64,000 nt of DNA. Origin: Heligmosomoides polygyrus polygyrus (Eukaryota > Nematoda > Chromadorea > Rhabditida > Heligmosomidae). The stretch is from the NCBI GenBank assembly GCA_947396885.1, contig OX377205.1:57818969-57882968 (forward strand). Direction: 5' to 3'. Positions 22,005 through 32,788 of the stretch are shown here, in pieces. The notes beneath the pieces are model-generated. The model was not told the origin of the DNA. It did no database searches and saw only the letters and a list, made by a program, of their open reading frames with translations. A program made the translations under genes and the position numbers. Position 1 is the first letter of the stretch. Each line of letters opens with the position of its first letter.

Positions 22005-25000
22005 CCGCTCGTCTGGTGTGGTGACGCCAATTCTCCCGATCAAATGCTTGATCAGGTGCACAGCAACCATCTTTAAGTCCAAGCGCAACGTATCTAGCAA
22101 ACGCTGTTTCGGGCGTCCCCTGAGCCACTTTCCAGGGACCTCAAGGTTCAGGCCAATCTTACGGACGATGTCGTCGTTAGCGCAAAGGACATGGCCGTAC
22201 CATCGAAGACGAGCTTCGCGCAGCTTCTCGGCTATCGGGGAGACATCGAACATTTGTCGTATAGTGTCGTTGCGAACGTGGTCCAAACGCGTAACTCCTG
22301 CCGTGCACCTTAGTTCCATTACACTAAGGCGGCTCTCACTGTCCTTCTCACAGGCCAGCACTCAGCACCGTACGTCACTACTGGGCGGACGACTGCCCTA
22401 TACACCTTTGACTTGAGGTGCTAGGTATTGTCTTGTCGCAAAGCACCCCAGTCAACGAGCGCCATTTGGACCAGGCTGCACTTACGCGTGCGTTCACCTC
22501 CAACTTTAGACTGCCATCGGACGTGACTGTTGATCCGAGATACTTGAAAGATGTCACTCGTGAGAGCTCAGTACCATTGACCTTAATTGATCCATGCTCA
22601 TTCACATCCGTCGTCAAGTATTCCGTCTTTTTGACGTTTAGCTTGAGACCGAACAATGCCTGCTATACTGCAATACTCACCATCAGATTAGCCCAGTTAT
22701 TCTCAGGATGCGTAGTGCTGAAGGCCTGTTAATCTAGTATTTTAGTTTTTTTACGGAGTTGAAACATCTTGTTATTAATTCGATTACGCCTCCTATGGCA
22801 GCTATCTACCTGGCGTTGCTGAATCTTCTAGGCTCACGAGCTATTTCGAACTTACGTGCTAGGTAACTTGCGTAAGGCGTTCCATAGGGCCACAGGTGTC
22901 ATGTTCCAATATATACAATGGTCCGCTTCCTTCACATACTATTGAAAGCCTACTTTATAGGACTGTCTAGGGACATGCTCTTCGTTGGCCCTCGCCGATA
23001 TACGCGCTGCCCGTCAACGTCTGGTTTACCTAATTTATATAAACCGGCTGTCTATGTACCAACTTCTAGCGGAGGCCTTAAACTTCGCTCAGGTCTTTAA
23101 AAATCAGGCGCTTATTTTTTTTACTTTCCTACCCTTTCTTCCGCACTAAGCACCTCCTCTTTTTCTCGTCTTTTGGAGTTCTTGTTGTCAGTGTTTACCT
23201 ACTGATAGGTGGACGACGCTTGTTTCCATGGAAAATCCGCCAAGATTAGCTGTGATCGTTCGTCTGCTTTCTGCTGTTGTTTCTGTTTTTCCTTATGTGG
23301 CGCGTCCTTTGACGTATTCATAAATAAATAAATGCCAAGCGGTCGCACCACGCCTGTGCCAGTCGCTCGAGTTCGGTTTTATCCTCTCAGGTAAGTATGA
23401 TGTCGTCAGCATACAGCAGCGTCCAAGGTGCAGCCATTTGGAGATCGCGTGTAATTGCATCCATGACGATCACGAAGAGCAGTGGGGAGAGCGCAGATCC
23501 CCGGTGCACTCCGACAGAGATTGGAAACTCCATCGAGGTGCCCGCTGGTGCTCGCACTCGGCTTATTGGGCATGAGTAGAGGATGCGCACCCACTCAATA
23601 AGCTCTTCAGGGATACCATGTCGTCGCAACGTGTACCATATCACTTCCCGCGGAACGCGGTCGAATGCCTTCTCCAAGTCCAGGAAGACGAAATGCACCG
23701 GTTTCTGTTTCTCGCGGTGCTTCTCTAGCAGAAGACGAACGACGTGAATGGCATCAACCGCGCCACAACCAGGGACGAAGCCACACTAATTCGTGGAAAG
23801 TTGGACGACATCCTGGATACGTCCATCGACAATTCGCTCAAAAAATTTCGTGGTGTGGGAAAGAAGGCGAATTGGACGGTAACTAGCGCAGTCCGCAAGA
23901 CTGCCCTTCTTCTTCCAAATCGGGGTGGTCGTGCTTTGCTGCCAGCTCTCGGGCACTTTCTTCTCAGCAACAACCTGATTGAAAAACTCTGTCAGCCAGT
24001 CAGCAGGGCACCAGCCCTTCGACTTCCACACGTCGGCCGGCAGGACATCATGACCAGTGGCTTTGCCTGACTTCATCATCCTCAGGGCTGCTTCGGTTTC
24101 GCTCACTATGATCGTCTGAACGGGACCGTTTACAGAAGATGGCAGGACGGAATAGCAGGACGCTCAAATTCAACATTCGAGATTTCCTCAAAGTAATCGT
24201 GCCATCGTTTCACAGCCCTCCTACGATCCATCAGAAGATGACCGTTCTCGTCGTTAATGCCAAAGAACTTTTCAATGTCTTCTGCTTCGCGACAACGAGC
24301 TTTGGCGAGTCGGGAAAGATAACGCTCACCATCGCGCGTTTCCAGTTTTTCGCTCAAATCAGCGTAGTGCGCGGCTTTAGCAGCGGCCACTGCCTTCTTT
24401 GCCGCTTTCTTCGCTTCTCGATAATTCCGCCAATTATGGACTGTTTTATGACCGGTGAATATGTGATAGAGCCGTTTCTTTTCTCGGACTTTCTCTCTGA
24501 CATTATCAGTCCACAGCCATGCCTGCTTGTCGACCCGGCGTCGTCCAGGCTTCGTTCTGCCGAGTTCGAGGCGTGCAGCCCGGTTTATCGCATCGGTACC
24601 ATTCTTCCAGTTTTCATCGACAGTTGTCACCGTCGGCAACCGGATGCGAGAAATAACTGCCGCTTCCTTCTTTTTCAGTCGCCACCGTTTGCTTCTAGCC
24701 GACCCGCATCGCTCGGCATGTTTACATCTCGAAACTGTGATCTTCAGCGAGCAGATCAGTGGACGGTGTTGCGTGGCAACCGTCTCATACGGCTCGGTCT
24801 TCGCGTCTGTGACAAGGCCTTGCTCGCGACGCCTAACAAGGACATAGTCAATCTGCGTTTTAGCGTTCCCGCTATAAAACGAGATGAGGTGGGAGTCACG
24901 CTTTCGAAATTTGGTAGGCACAATGGTGAGGTCGTGTGAGTCTGCATACTCAAGTATACGCTCACCATCGGCGTTGCGTGACCCATATCCAAAACCACCA

Positions 25001-25446
25001 TGACAGCTGTAACCGTCTTTCGTTGCTCCGACGTGACTATTAAGGTCACCTGCCACAACATCCATATCTTGTGACGGTAATTCCGCTGTCTTCTCATCAA
25101 GCAGGGGCCAGAACTCGTCCTTGGTTTGTTCGGAGCAGCCTATCTGCGGAGTATACGCAGAAAAGAAATGGCATCGTCGCTCCTCTACGGCGACAACAAT
25201 CTTCATCAAGCGGTTATCGAAACGTTCTACGGTTGCAATCGCGTCATGGAAACGTTCGGAGACAATCATACCGACACCACAGGTGTTCCTGGGACTTCCG
25301 CACCAAACGACCTTGAAGCCACGGCCAATGTCCCTTGACTTGCTGCAGGACCACCTCGTCTCCTGCACCGCACAGAAATCTATCTTTCTTCGCTCCAGTG
25401 CTTCTACCAACTTGCACTTGCGACCCGTCATCGTACCCACATTCAA
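22005..25446 (-). pseudogene. RTE endonuclease-reverse transcriptase, interrupted
   Basis: The open segment 25,446-24,130 encodes the endonuclease (VQETRWSCSKSRDIGRG, VVAGDLNSHVG, SFYSGNAKTQIDYVLV) and linker through YFEEISNVEFERPAIP. The reverse transcriptase continues in 24,106-23,387 (KATGHDVLPADVWKSKG, SYRPIRLLSHTTKFFERI, FLDLEKAFDRVPREV) and reaches the catalytic LLYADDIILT. A stop follows that box (TGA after LT), then the 676-bp insertion, then GLKLNVKKTEYLTTDV and the C-terminal LRWYGHVLCANDDIVRKIG to about 22,050. A frame break lies near 24,115 and another near 22,380. The catalytic Asp pair is intact, so damage is mostly from frame breaks and the insertion. Confidence 0.9.
22661..23330 (+). 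mobile_element. Nested insertion with (ATAA)n tail
   Basis: Interrupts the RTE reading frame precisely. AATGCC occurs at 22,655-22,660 and again at 23,331-23,336, and keeping one copy restores the RTE codons WCDRLA followed by LFGLKLNV. The plus-strand 3' end is TTCATAAATAAATAAATGCC, an A/T-rich simple repeat as left by target-primed reverse transcription. It holds no recognisable protein (a 60-codon frame at 22,918-23,100 is unassigned), so it is a SINE or a short LINE tail of a third family. Confidence 0.8.
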
Positions 25447-25765
25447 CGTTGCTACGCGGGTCTTGCCTACGTTACGGGACTTTCGGACTAGCTCTGTTGC
25501 CCCCGATGCCGTCCTCGCATCAGGGACCCCCGCACACTTTTCACACTCGCCGGGCTTTGCGAGTGCGCGTCGGCTCCCGCGGACGCCGTAGCATTATCTC
25601 GAAAGCTCTTGAACGTCATCAACCTAATGATGTGACACAAATGTTCGTAGGCCGGCCTGTCGCCTGCATTCGAATGTAAGTGTTTGGCTCGGCTCGCAAA
25701 AGCTAGCAGTTTCCAGTGGCACCACGTGGAGGAACGGACATCGCCACCGGAAAAGAAACAAAGAT

Positions 25766-26594
25766 AACACCTCGAACCATTTCCAGAACTATAAGCACGA
25801 CGAGACGGTCGAAACATCAGGCCAGTAAATATTTACACCTAGCAAACTCGTGGCACAGAAATATTATAAACCCGTTGAGCATCAATTCTCAGGTCCCCAG
25901 ATGAGAGCACATGGAGAATGTCATTTACGTTTATAGAGCTCTTAGTAGGTGAAAAGGTGAGAAATTTCGATTTAGGCCGACGGCCAGCGACAACTTGTCG
26001 CTGTGCTGCCGCGGCGACACTGTGGGCGAAGGAAGCATGACTCCCCCCCCTGCGACTGCGACGTTGTCGGCGACGCGTCGCTAAAGTATCACATAACTTT
26101 CATCCATTACTTAACTCCATACTTTAAGATACTCAGATAGACAGTAAACTCCACCTTAGGTGGTTAAGCAACTAAGAAAAAATACCCCCATTTTGCACAG
26201 AACCTAAGGTATGCTATACTCTAGTTGTTTACGCTCACTGTTAAGCTCATTATCACTACCATCAATAAGTTAGCTAATAAGCTTTTGTTAATGACTCGCT
26301 GGTCACTTTTTAGATAGTAAGTACCAAATCTAAACGTTTTTCTGCACGGAAGGTTGTAGGTTGTGCTTTCCTTGCCTTAGGTTTCCATCTTTTCTTCTTT
26401 CGGCACCGTTTATGCGCCCTCACTTTTGCACATGGCTGTACCGATGGGGTTATAGAAGTAGTTATTGGCACAAGAGGGTAAGTACAACGCATCCGGTTCA
26501 GCCATTATCTTCGGGAGCGCCAATCCCAGGAGGCATCCCTCCAAAACCTCATGATAACGTTCCCACTCGTTGGGGACTTGGTCGTCCTTAATGT
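25766..26594. other. No supported gene; GC-rich palindromic patch
   Basis: At 25,977-26,085 there is GCCGACGGCCAGCGACAACT and, downstream, GTTGTCGGCGACGCGTCGC, giving imperfect inverted GC-rich repeats with a run of nine C at about 26,043. Beyond it the DNA becomes AT-rich. Short frames at 26,310-26,591 have no family. Confidence 0.4.
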
Positions 26595-29560
26595 TTGATC
26601 CAGACCAAAAAACAAACGTTCACTCCCACTAACACTCCCTATTTTCAGGTTCAACGGTTTAATAAAAGCACGGTTAATGGAAAGTACAACCTTCAAAATG
26701 TTGGTACTTCTATAACTTCCTCAACGTGTAGCAGCAAATGTGCCATTTATGGTATAATGGATTGCAACAACTGTGTTAGCTGTCGCGCAACATATTTTAT
26801 AATTCCAATCTACAAGGAAGGACAGGCAAGCAGTATGTCCAGTAATCTCGCTTACTGCCTCTTTTAGGCAGAGTGCGGCAAACAGAATGTTGATATAACT
26901 AAATGAAACTTAAATTTAGAGTGAAAAAACATATAAATAACATAGTTAAATATAGAGAAAATAAAATCTTTTACAAACATTTCCAAAACTCTTGTAGCAA
27001 CAAAAATTCTATGTCAATTTATTAAATAATCAAGAGGAGAATAAAGACGTTAATGTACTGAAAAAAAGAACGCTTTTGGATTGAGCTTCACATGACGGCT
27101 TACCCGTTTGCTTTGACAAAATTAAAGGCTATGGAAACATTTCACATATCACCAATCCCCTCTTGCATAAATCAAGGTTAAAAATAAAATTAGTTTTAAA
27201 ATAGTTAAAGATCGAGCTAATAGAGTTAGGGAACGCAAAAATAAAAAACCTCGGAACAACTGACCCTAACATATTCTAAGCGAAGTCTCCCTCCTCCTCC
27301 ATAATGTTAACAACACGCAGTATGATCTGTTCAGGTTTTTGAAATCAAACCAAAATATTCCATAAGTGCGTCGATAAAATTACACTGAATAAAATTTTAA
27401 AAAATAAAAAAATAACGCTATAGTATGGAAACTTTCAACATTCCTAAAGATGAAAAATTTTATTACTCAGTTCTCTGCGCTATTTGCACTTTAGCTTTAA
27501 TGCCACAATATGTAACGTTAACAACAAAAATGATGCAATAAATGTTAAAATGCTATTCTTCGACACATTTTGGACACATATAATTTAAATAAAATCATTA
27601 CCAATAGGAATGTGATTAAACTCATGAGAATAACTAACTGATGAGCATAGTAACATGATATATAAACCCTTTAGAATTTTTTATAGAAACGAAGAACCCC
27701 TTTCAAAAAAACTGTTCAAATATAATAAGTTTTTACGAAACGTTGATATTACTGCACAACATGATATACCTTGCATCTGTCACAAGTTCCCATTATTTGT
27801 AGATCCTTCTATAACCATGTTGTGACGGAAACGTCAACGTTTTCAAGAATATGTATGGAATGTATAAAATTTCAAGCAAAGGAACTAAATATAGACCAAA
27901 ACCTCAATTCAACACATGTGCCATAAAAACATCTGGCAGAATCTGTTTGAACAGATACTTATTAAAATCAAAAAAATGCAAAGTTCGGGCTACTGTAATA
28001 AAAAGAATAAGGAATATTTTAGAATCGTTTTTCAAGAATCGAGAAGCTAGACCTCTCATTTACATTGGCAAAGCTCAGACAACTTATATCTCTAGAAAAT
28101 GTCTTTCTTAAGTTAAATATGTGCAACAATTTTTTATATTATGTTTCCTTGATAAAGCATCTTCCAATTATAGAATTGTCTGCAAAAAACAAGAGATGGA
28201 AATTCTAAACAATTCTTCAAGCAATAATATATAGATCCGAACCAATAATGATGTTCTTGATATTGTAGCCAGGCATAATGCATTTATTTCCAGTATAAAT
28301 TTAACCCAAAATTGTGACGGAACTATACTTCTGATCTACTGCATACCTAATCTTTATAAGTGTCCGATAAAATTCAGATTTATAACAGCGCTTTAAATAG
28401 TAGTGTTAAACCATTGGCTGTTAAAGTACTGACAATCCTATCTCATTTCCGTAAACGTTTTAAGAACTGTGCCTACAACGCTTACTGCAATACTGGTTGT
28501 CTAAAAATTTTTCGGTCCATCAATGACGTAAACATTTCCAACGAAATCTGTTCCATCCAAGACATTAACCTTAAACTCTACTCAGCTGATTTTGTGGATA
28601 TGTTTGCTAACATACCACATGATATAATTGTTAGAAACGTCACAGAAATAATTAAAATATTTTTAAAATGCTAATAGAAGCTTTCTGATATGTGATAACT
28701 ACAAAGCTTTTTATGGTAGCTCTCTTTCTAATAATGACAAACATAGATCCTGTAGAGAACAAGAAATGACAAAATAGATCCAATAGAAACATAGTCTTCA
28801 TGATTGACTATTTATTACAAAACTGATATTGTAAACTAGGTGGAACTTTATATAAGCAACATAAAGACGTTCCACAAGGAGGAAATGCTAGTCCAATGAT
28901 TGCTGATTTAGCCCTTTCCTTTTTCGAATATAAATACGCCAAAAATACATTAATTGACAAAGTTTTTTGTCAATTCAGATATATGGATGATATACTTGTT
29001 GTGCATAATCTTGAAGAAACTGGCTTAGACCATATCATTTCTAAAACTTATAAAAATTGTCTTGAAGTTAATAAGACTCATATTAATATACACCTATGCA
29101 ATTTTCTAGACTTTATCATTAAAATAGTGAACGATTGCATTTTCACTAAGCAAACTTTTCACTACAATAAAACCGATTATATTCCTTTTAGCGTGAACAG
29201 GTTTTCTCATAATTGCTGAAACAGAGAGAAACAGACGACTTTATTGGTAGACTTTGCAATTTGATTACCTCCTTGCTTCAATTACAGTACAGCAAATATC
29301 TAATTCTTCAATCCATAGTCAAAGGTATGCTTAAATACAAAAGTGTCGCTTACAAATACGAACTTGTAGATTCTCTTAAAAATACTTATCGATTCGTTGA
29401 GCAACTTATCAACAAATGTCTATGTGACTTCATATCCTTCCATTTTGATTTAGTTTTTGCCCCTGGCCCAGGTATAATAATTGCCTGCATTTCTGTGACC
29501 TTATACGAATATATTGCTACAAACGTCGACCTTCCCTGTAGGCCCTCCCGCTGAGCTCGA
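26595..29560 (+). mobile_element. AT-rich island with a decayed, atypical retroelement
   Basis: Composition shifts to strongly AT-rich between about 26,600 and 29,530, unlike the flanks, and returns to mixed at GTAGGCCCTCCCGCTGAGCT (29,538). Reverse-transcriptase coding pieces occupy 28,140-29,450. The 5' part holds only broken short frames, including a cysteine-containing stretch (SSKCAIYGIMDCNNCVSC at about 26,730). No terminal repeats or target duplication were identified, so the ends are approximate. Confidence 0.6.
28140..29559 (+). pseudogene. Reverse transcriptase of Penelope-like or unclassified type, broken
   Basis: Motifs appear in order: DKASSNYRIVCKK (about 28,150), YCIPNLYKCPIKFRFI (about 28,340), KPLAVKVLTILSHFRKRF (28,410), YSADFVDMFANIPHDIIV (28,580), PQGGNASPMIADLALSFFE (28,872) and the catalytic FRYMDDILVV (28,977). 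HINIHLCNFLDF follows, then KTDYIPFSVNRFSHNC before a frameshift at 29,216. The set PKLHK-like / RFI / F.NIPHD / GGNASP.IADL / Y.DDIL differs from the RTE and CR1 copies here. From memory it resembles a reverse-transcriptase family common in aquatic invertebrates and Penelope-like elements; I cannot place it firmly. No endonuclease domain was recognised. Stops and frameshifts show it is dead. Confidence 0.65.
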
Positions 29561-30635
29561 CCTCTGTAGGATCAGGTCCCATAGGCAATGCCCGCCCCTT
29601 CGGTCCTTTTTTGGTATAAAAACACATGATAATTCTAGTATTGCTGTCACTCCACGCCCTACTGATGATCCTCCGGGAGCACTTGAATTCTTTCACTTCT
29701 TTACTTTAGCAATTATATCGTGTGTAGAGCTTAGAGGTGAAACAGGACATAACTACTACACGCGGCACGCAGTCGGCAGCGCGCCTGTGGCCAGACGGGA
29801 CTTGTGAGATCCGTCTAGCGAATTTGGTTTACACCAGGGGTGTGCGTTAAATTTTTTTCGGTAAACTTTTAACACCATTTTTAACGAAAAATTTTCGCGT
29901 TAAAATCGGTAAGTTCGTTAAATAATATTCTCGTACTGCTAATATTAATAATAATCCTACTTAAGCAGTATTTTAGCATGTAAATAGCCAGATTTTTTTA
30001 TCTTCTTCGACTCCATCTACATGGAAGTTATACCATTTTCACGTTAAATTGGACATTTTTCACGTCAAACTGGACACTCTTCTAAGCTGACCTAATACTT
30101 TTCAAATCAACGCGAACACTTCCAAATCGAAACGAGATTCTTCTACATTGAACTAGAAGATCTTCAAAAATCTTGGAAATTTTTTGGTGAAGGAAAATTT
30201 AGTGTAACTTTCTCTGAAGTTTTAATTCACTTTACAATGAGAGAGTACATAGTTTGAAACTTTATTTTTTCAGGAAAATAGTGATTTAAAGCGTATTTTG
30301 AAGAGCGAAAAGGCGACTATTTTTTGTGCCAAAGCAGAGGTTGCGCCGTGCCCCGTCCGAAATTTCGCGATTTTTATTCGATTGATAGCAACATTTCTGC
30401 TTGCATGCAGTTTTGCTCGTGCAAACAGTACAACATAAAGAATTTTAAAACACACATATCCTAGTTTTCTTGCTGCATGCATGCAATATTTACACTAACA
30501 TCAAGCAAACGCTGCGTTGAACTTTTTGTGTGCATGGCGCGATCCAGTCTTTTGACGCACGACATGATCGATGCCTTGCTGCGCCTCAACACAAAGATTT
30601 ATTTTATTATTTTTTCTCAAAAATAGAATTTTTAT

Positions 30636-31522
30636 TAGGTTGGCAACTAATTTCGTGAACTCTCAAGAATCTTCAGCAAAACTATTTATTGACAAATAAC
30701 AAATGACAATCTCTAATCAAAATAAGATTCCTCGAAACGCAGAAGTGCTTCCCATTTATCAGGTAGCTGGTCTATCCCACGGCCATAGAATTATTGTGCT
30801 TTCAAGGCCAAGAATCTTTGGAGGTGTATTTTGACCCGCTCCACATTAATAAATCGTTTTCCAACCAAGCAGTACTGCACCGAACTAAAGATGTGGTAGT
30901 CGCTCGGCGCAAGGTCTGGTCTGAAATGTGGATGAGTTTGACGCTCCCAGTCAAAGTCTTCTATTTTTTGAGGTGTCTGGTTCGCTACGTTCTCTCCATT
31001 TAGTGGTGGCAAGAAGGTTTTAACTTCTGGGAGCTCATTAAGAACGGTTCCACATTAATGCTGTAATCTAGTCTTCTCAGCCTGGCCGTGCGCAGGCTGA
31101 ACTCCGCTAGAATCGGTTCAGGCAGATTTTCAGGAGCGGAATCATCTTTCAGCAAGATAACGCCAAATCACACGTCGCGAATCGGATGCTTCAAAAACCG
31201 TAGACCTTGGCTGGGAGCGTCTAACTCACCCACCTTACAGCCCAGGGTGCGCCAGGTGAACAGTACCTTTATAGCTCGCTGCAGCACTTCTTGGTTGGAG
31301 GACGATTAATTAATTTGGACCAGGTCAAAATGCACCTCCAATGATTCTTGACTTCAAATCACAACAATTCTATAGCTGTGGGATGGGCCAGGTAGCTGAT
31401 AAATGGGAAGCAGTCCCGCGTTCCAACAGAACTTACTTTGACTGAAAACTATTATTTGTTATTTGTTTATGAACACTTTGGTTGAAGGCACTTGAGAGTC
31501 TACGAAGTTAGTTGCCAACCTA
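30636..31522. mobile_element. Mariner relic made of two 3' halves in head-to-head orientation
   Basis: Terminal repeats AGGTTGGCAACTAATTTCGT and the reverse complement of ACGAAGTTAGTTGCCAACCT are flanked by TA on both sides. The left half encodes, on the minus strand, a mariner transposase C-terminus (RPDLAPSDYHIFSSVQYCLV, GKRFINVERVKIHLQRFL). The right half encodes the homologous end on the plus strand (FQQDNAKSHVANRMLQ with the catalytic QDNA, then YSSLQHFLVGGRLINL). Subterminal sequences of the two halves match (CTTCCCATTTATCAG on both). The 887-bp relic is thus a palindrome of two diverged 3' ends lacking the N-terminal DNA-binding part. Confidence 0.85.
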
Positions 31523-31819
31523 ATATAAAATTATTGCACTCATTCGGCAGCTGAAGTAAAAGAATTTCAAAAAAGTTATTCTAAGTTTTCCTTGAACAAA
31601 AATTTATTTTAACCATCTTGTAGCGTCTTTAGTTTAACCTGCAAAAAGCTCGTCTCGATGTGGAGGACGTTCAGTTTGATTTCAGAGTTCATAGGTCAGC
31701 TTAGAAGAGTGTCCAATTTGACGTGAAAAGTGTCAAATTTTATTTGAAAAGTGTCCAATTCGGTTTGAAGTGTCCAAATTGGTTTTACAAGTGTCCAATT
31801 CGACGTGAAAATGGTATGA

Positions 31820-32450
31820 CTATGTCTTCGTCTTCACAACAAATAACAACAATCCATCTATCATCAACAAAACTGTTGTCGCCTGTACCACCTGTCATCC
31901 CGTTGATCATCCAGTTGCTCGAGCGGGCGCCGTCAGCGTCTCCACTCGTCTCTGCGGTGTCCCAGAGTGCTGCAATGGATCCTGCTCGCTCGAGGGACAC
32001 GAGGAGCGTCATATCGGTCGTTCAGGGCTTTCACGAAGAAGTCCGACAAATGACTCGTTGGGCGTCCTGGTTTTCTCTTGACAGCGGAATCCAGTTCGTG
32101 AGGACCCTTGCCCAGCGCGGGTCTGAGAAGGGCATCGCATGGCCGGCCCACCTAATTTTCGACGTCTTGGCCCATACGACAGCGTCTCTGATCGTCGAAC
32201 GTCGACAAAGCTCGGAACTCCGAAAGCCTTCTCTCGCTTGGGTGAGTCGCGTCACTCCGAGCATCGCCCTCTCGATTCCTCACCTCTCCGCGCTGTTTGC
32301 GGTGTTCACCCTGCTTTCGTATGGCCCAGGTCTTTATGGCGTAAGTCAGGGTAGGCAGAACAGTGGAGTCGAATAGGTGGGCACGAATTCAGACGTTCTT
32401 CGTTTCCTTCGCGACTTCTCGACGTTCTTGAAAACTCTTCAAGCCGCTCT
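31820..32450 (-). mobile_element. RTE-like 3' fragment inside the hAT element
   Basis: Minus-strand residues MLGVTRLTQAREGFRSSEL and SKIRWAGHAMPFSDPRWARV (32,264-32,031) are the typical C-terminus after the reverse transcriptase in RTE-like nematode elements. The same type occurs at 20,330-20,400 (KYRWAGHLLRRKDDRWS). The sequence continues in a second frame (GRPTSHLSDFFVKALNDRYD) past a frameshift near 32,060. The 3' end meets hAT right-arm sequence at about 31,817. A plus-strand frame of 217 codons over this region is an antisense shadow. Confidence 0.75.
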
Positions 32451-32788
32451 CTTCCTCCTGGCCTGTTCTGGCACTAGGTCGATGGTGGCGTATAGACGCA
32501 AGCAAACAAATGGTTAAGGAGCAAGAAAATGCCAAAATACGCGGACGATATCGATTCCTGTTTCCACTGATTCAAGTAACTAGAGCGTTTCCTCGGTATC
32601 GCAACGGATACTGCGAAAGGTCATACGAGAAACTTGTCCAAAATGCATTTGCATGAAGAAGCTACATTTTAAGAATGGTGCGTAAAATCTCGTTAATGCA
32701 ATTTTTTTCGTCGTTAAATTTCGTTAAACATTATTAACGAAAAATGCCGGTAAATCGTTAATCGCTAAACACACACCCTGGTTCACAC

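Larger units (their letters stand above)
21956..25748 (-). mobile_element. Complete RTE retrotransposon with 17-bp target duplication
   Basis: The duplication GGAAAAGWAACAAAGAT flanks the element at 21,939-21,955 and 25,749-25,765 with one mismatch. On the minus strand the 5' end is GGTGGCGATGTCCGTTCCTC and the 3' end a run of ATG repeats (plus-strand CATCATCATCATCAT from 21,956). Subtracting the 676-bp nested insertion leaves 3,117 bp, almost equal to the 3,123-bp copy at 49,449-52,571. The two copies therefore define the family's full length. Confidence 0.93.
29835..32780. mobile_element. hAT-like non-autonomous element
   Basis: Terminal inverted repeats CAGGGGTGTGCGTTAAA (29,835) and its counterpart ending ACACACCCTG (32,780). 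Flanking octamers GTTTACAC (29,827-29,834) and GTTCACAC (32,781-32,788) differ at one base, the 8-bp duplication expected of hAT transposons, whose ends typically begin CAGGG. An inner inverted pair (30,024-30,160 and 31,640-31,820) contains repeats of TTGGACACTTTTCA. No hAT transposase was seen. A mariner relic and an RTE-like tail lie inside, so the original element was about 1.3-1.5 kb. Confidence 0.82.

Noticed and set aside
31723..32376. 217-codon plus-strand frame
   Set aside because: It covers the antisense of the RTE-like tail and hAT arm repeats; the minus strand carries the recognisable protein.
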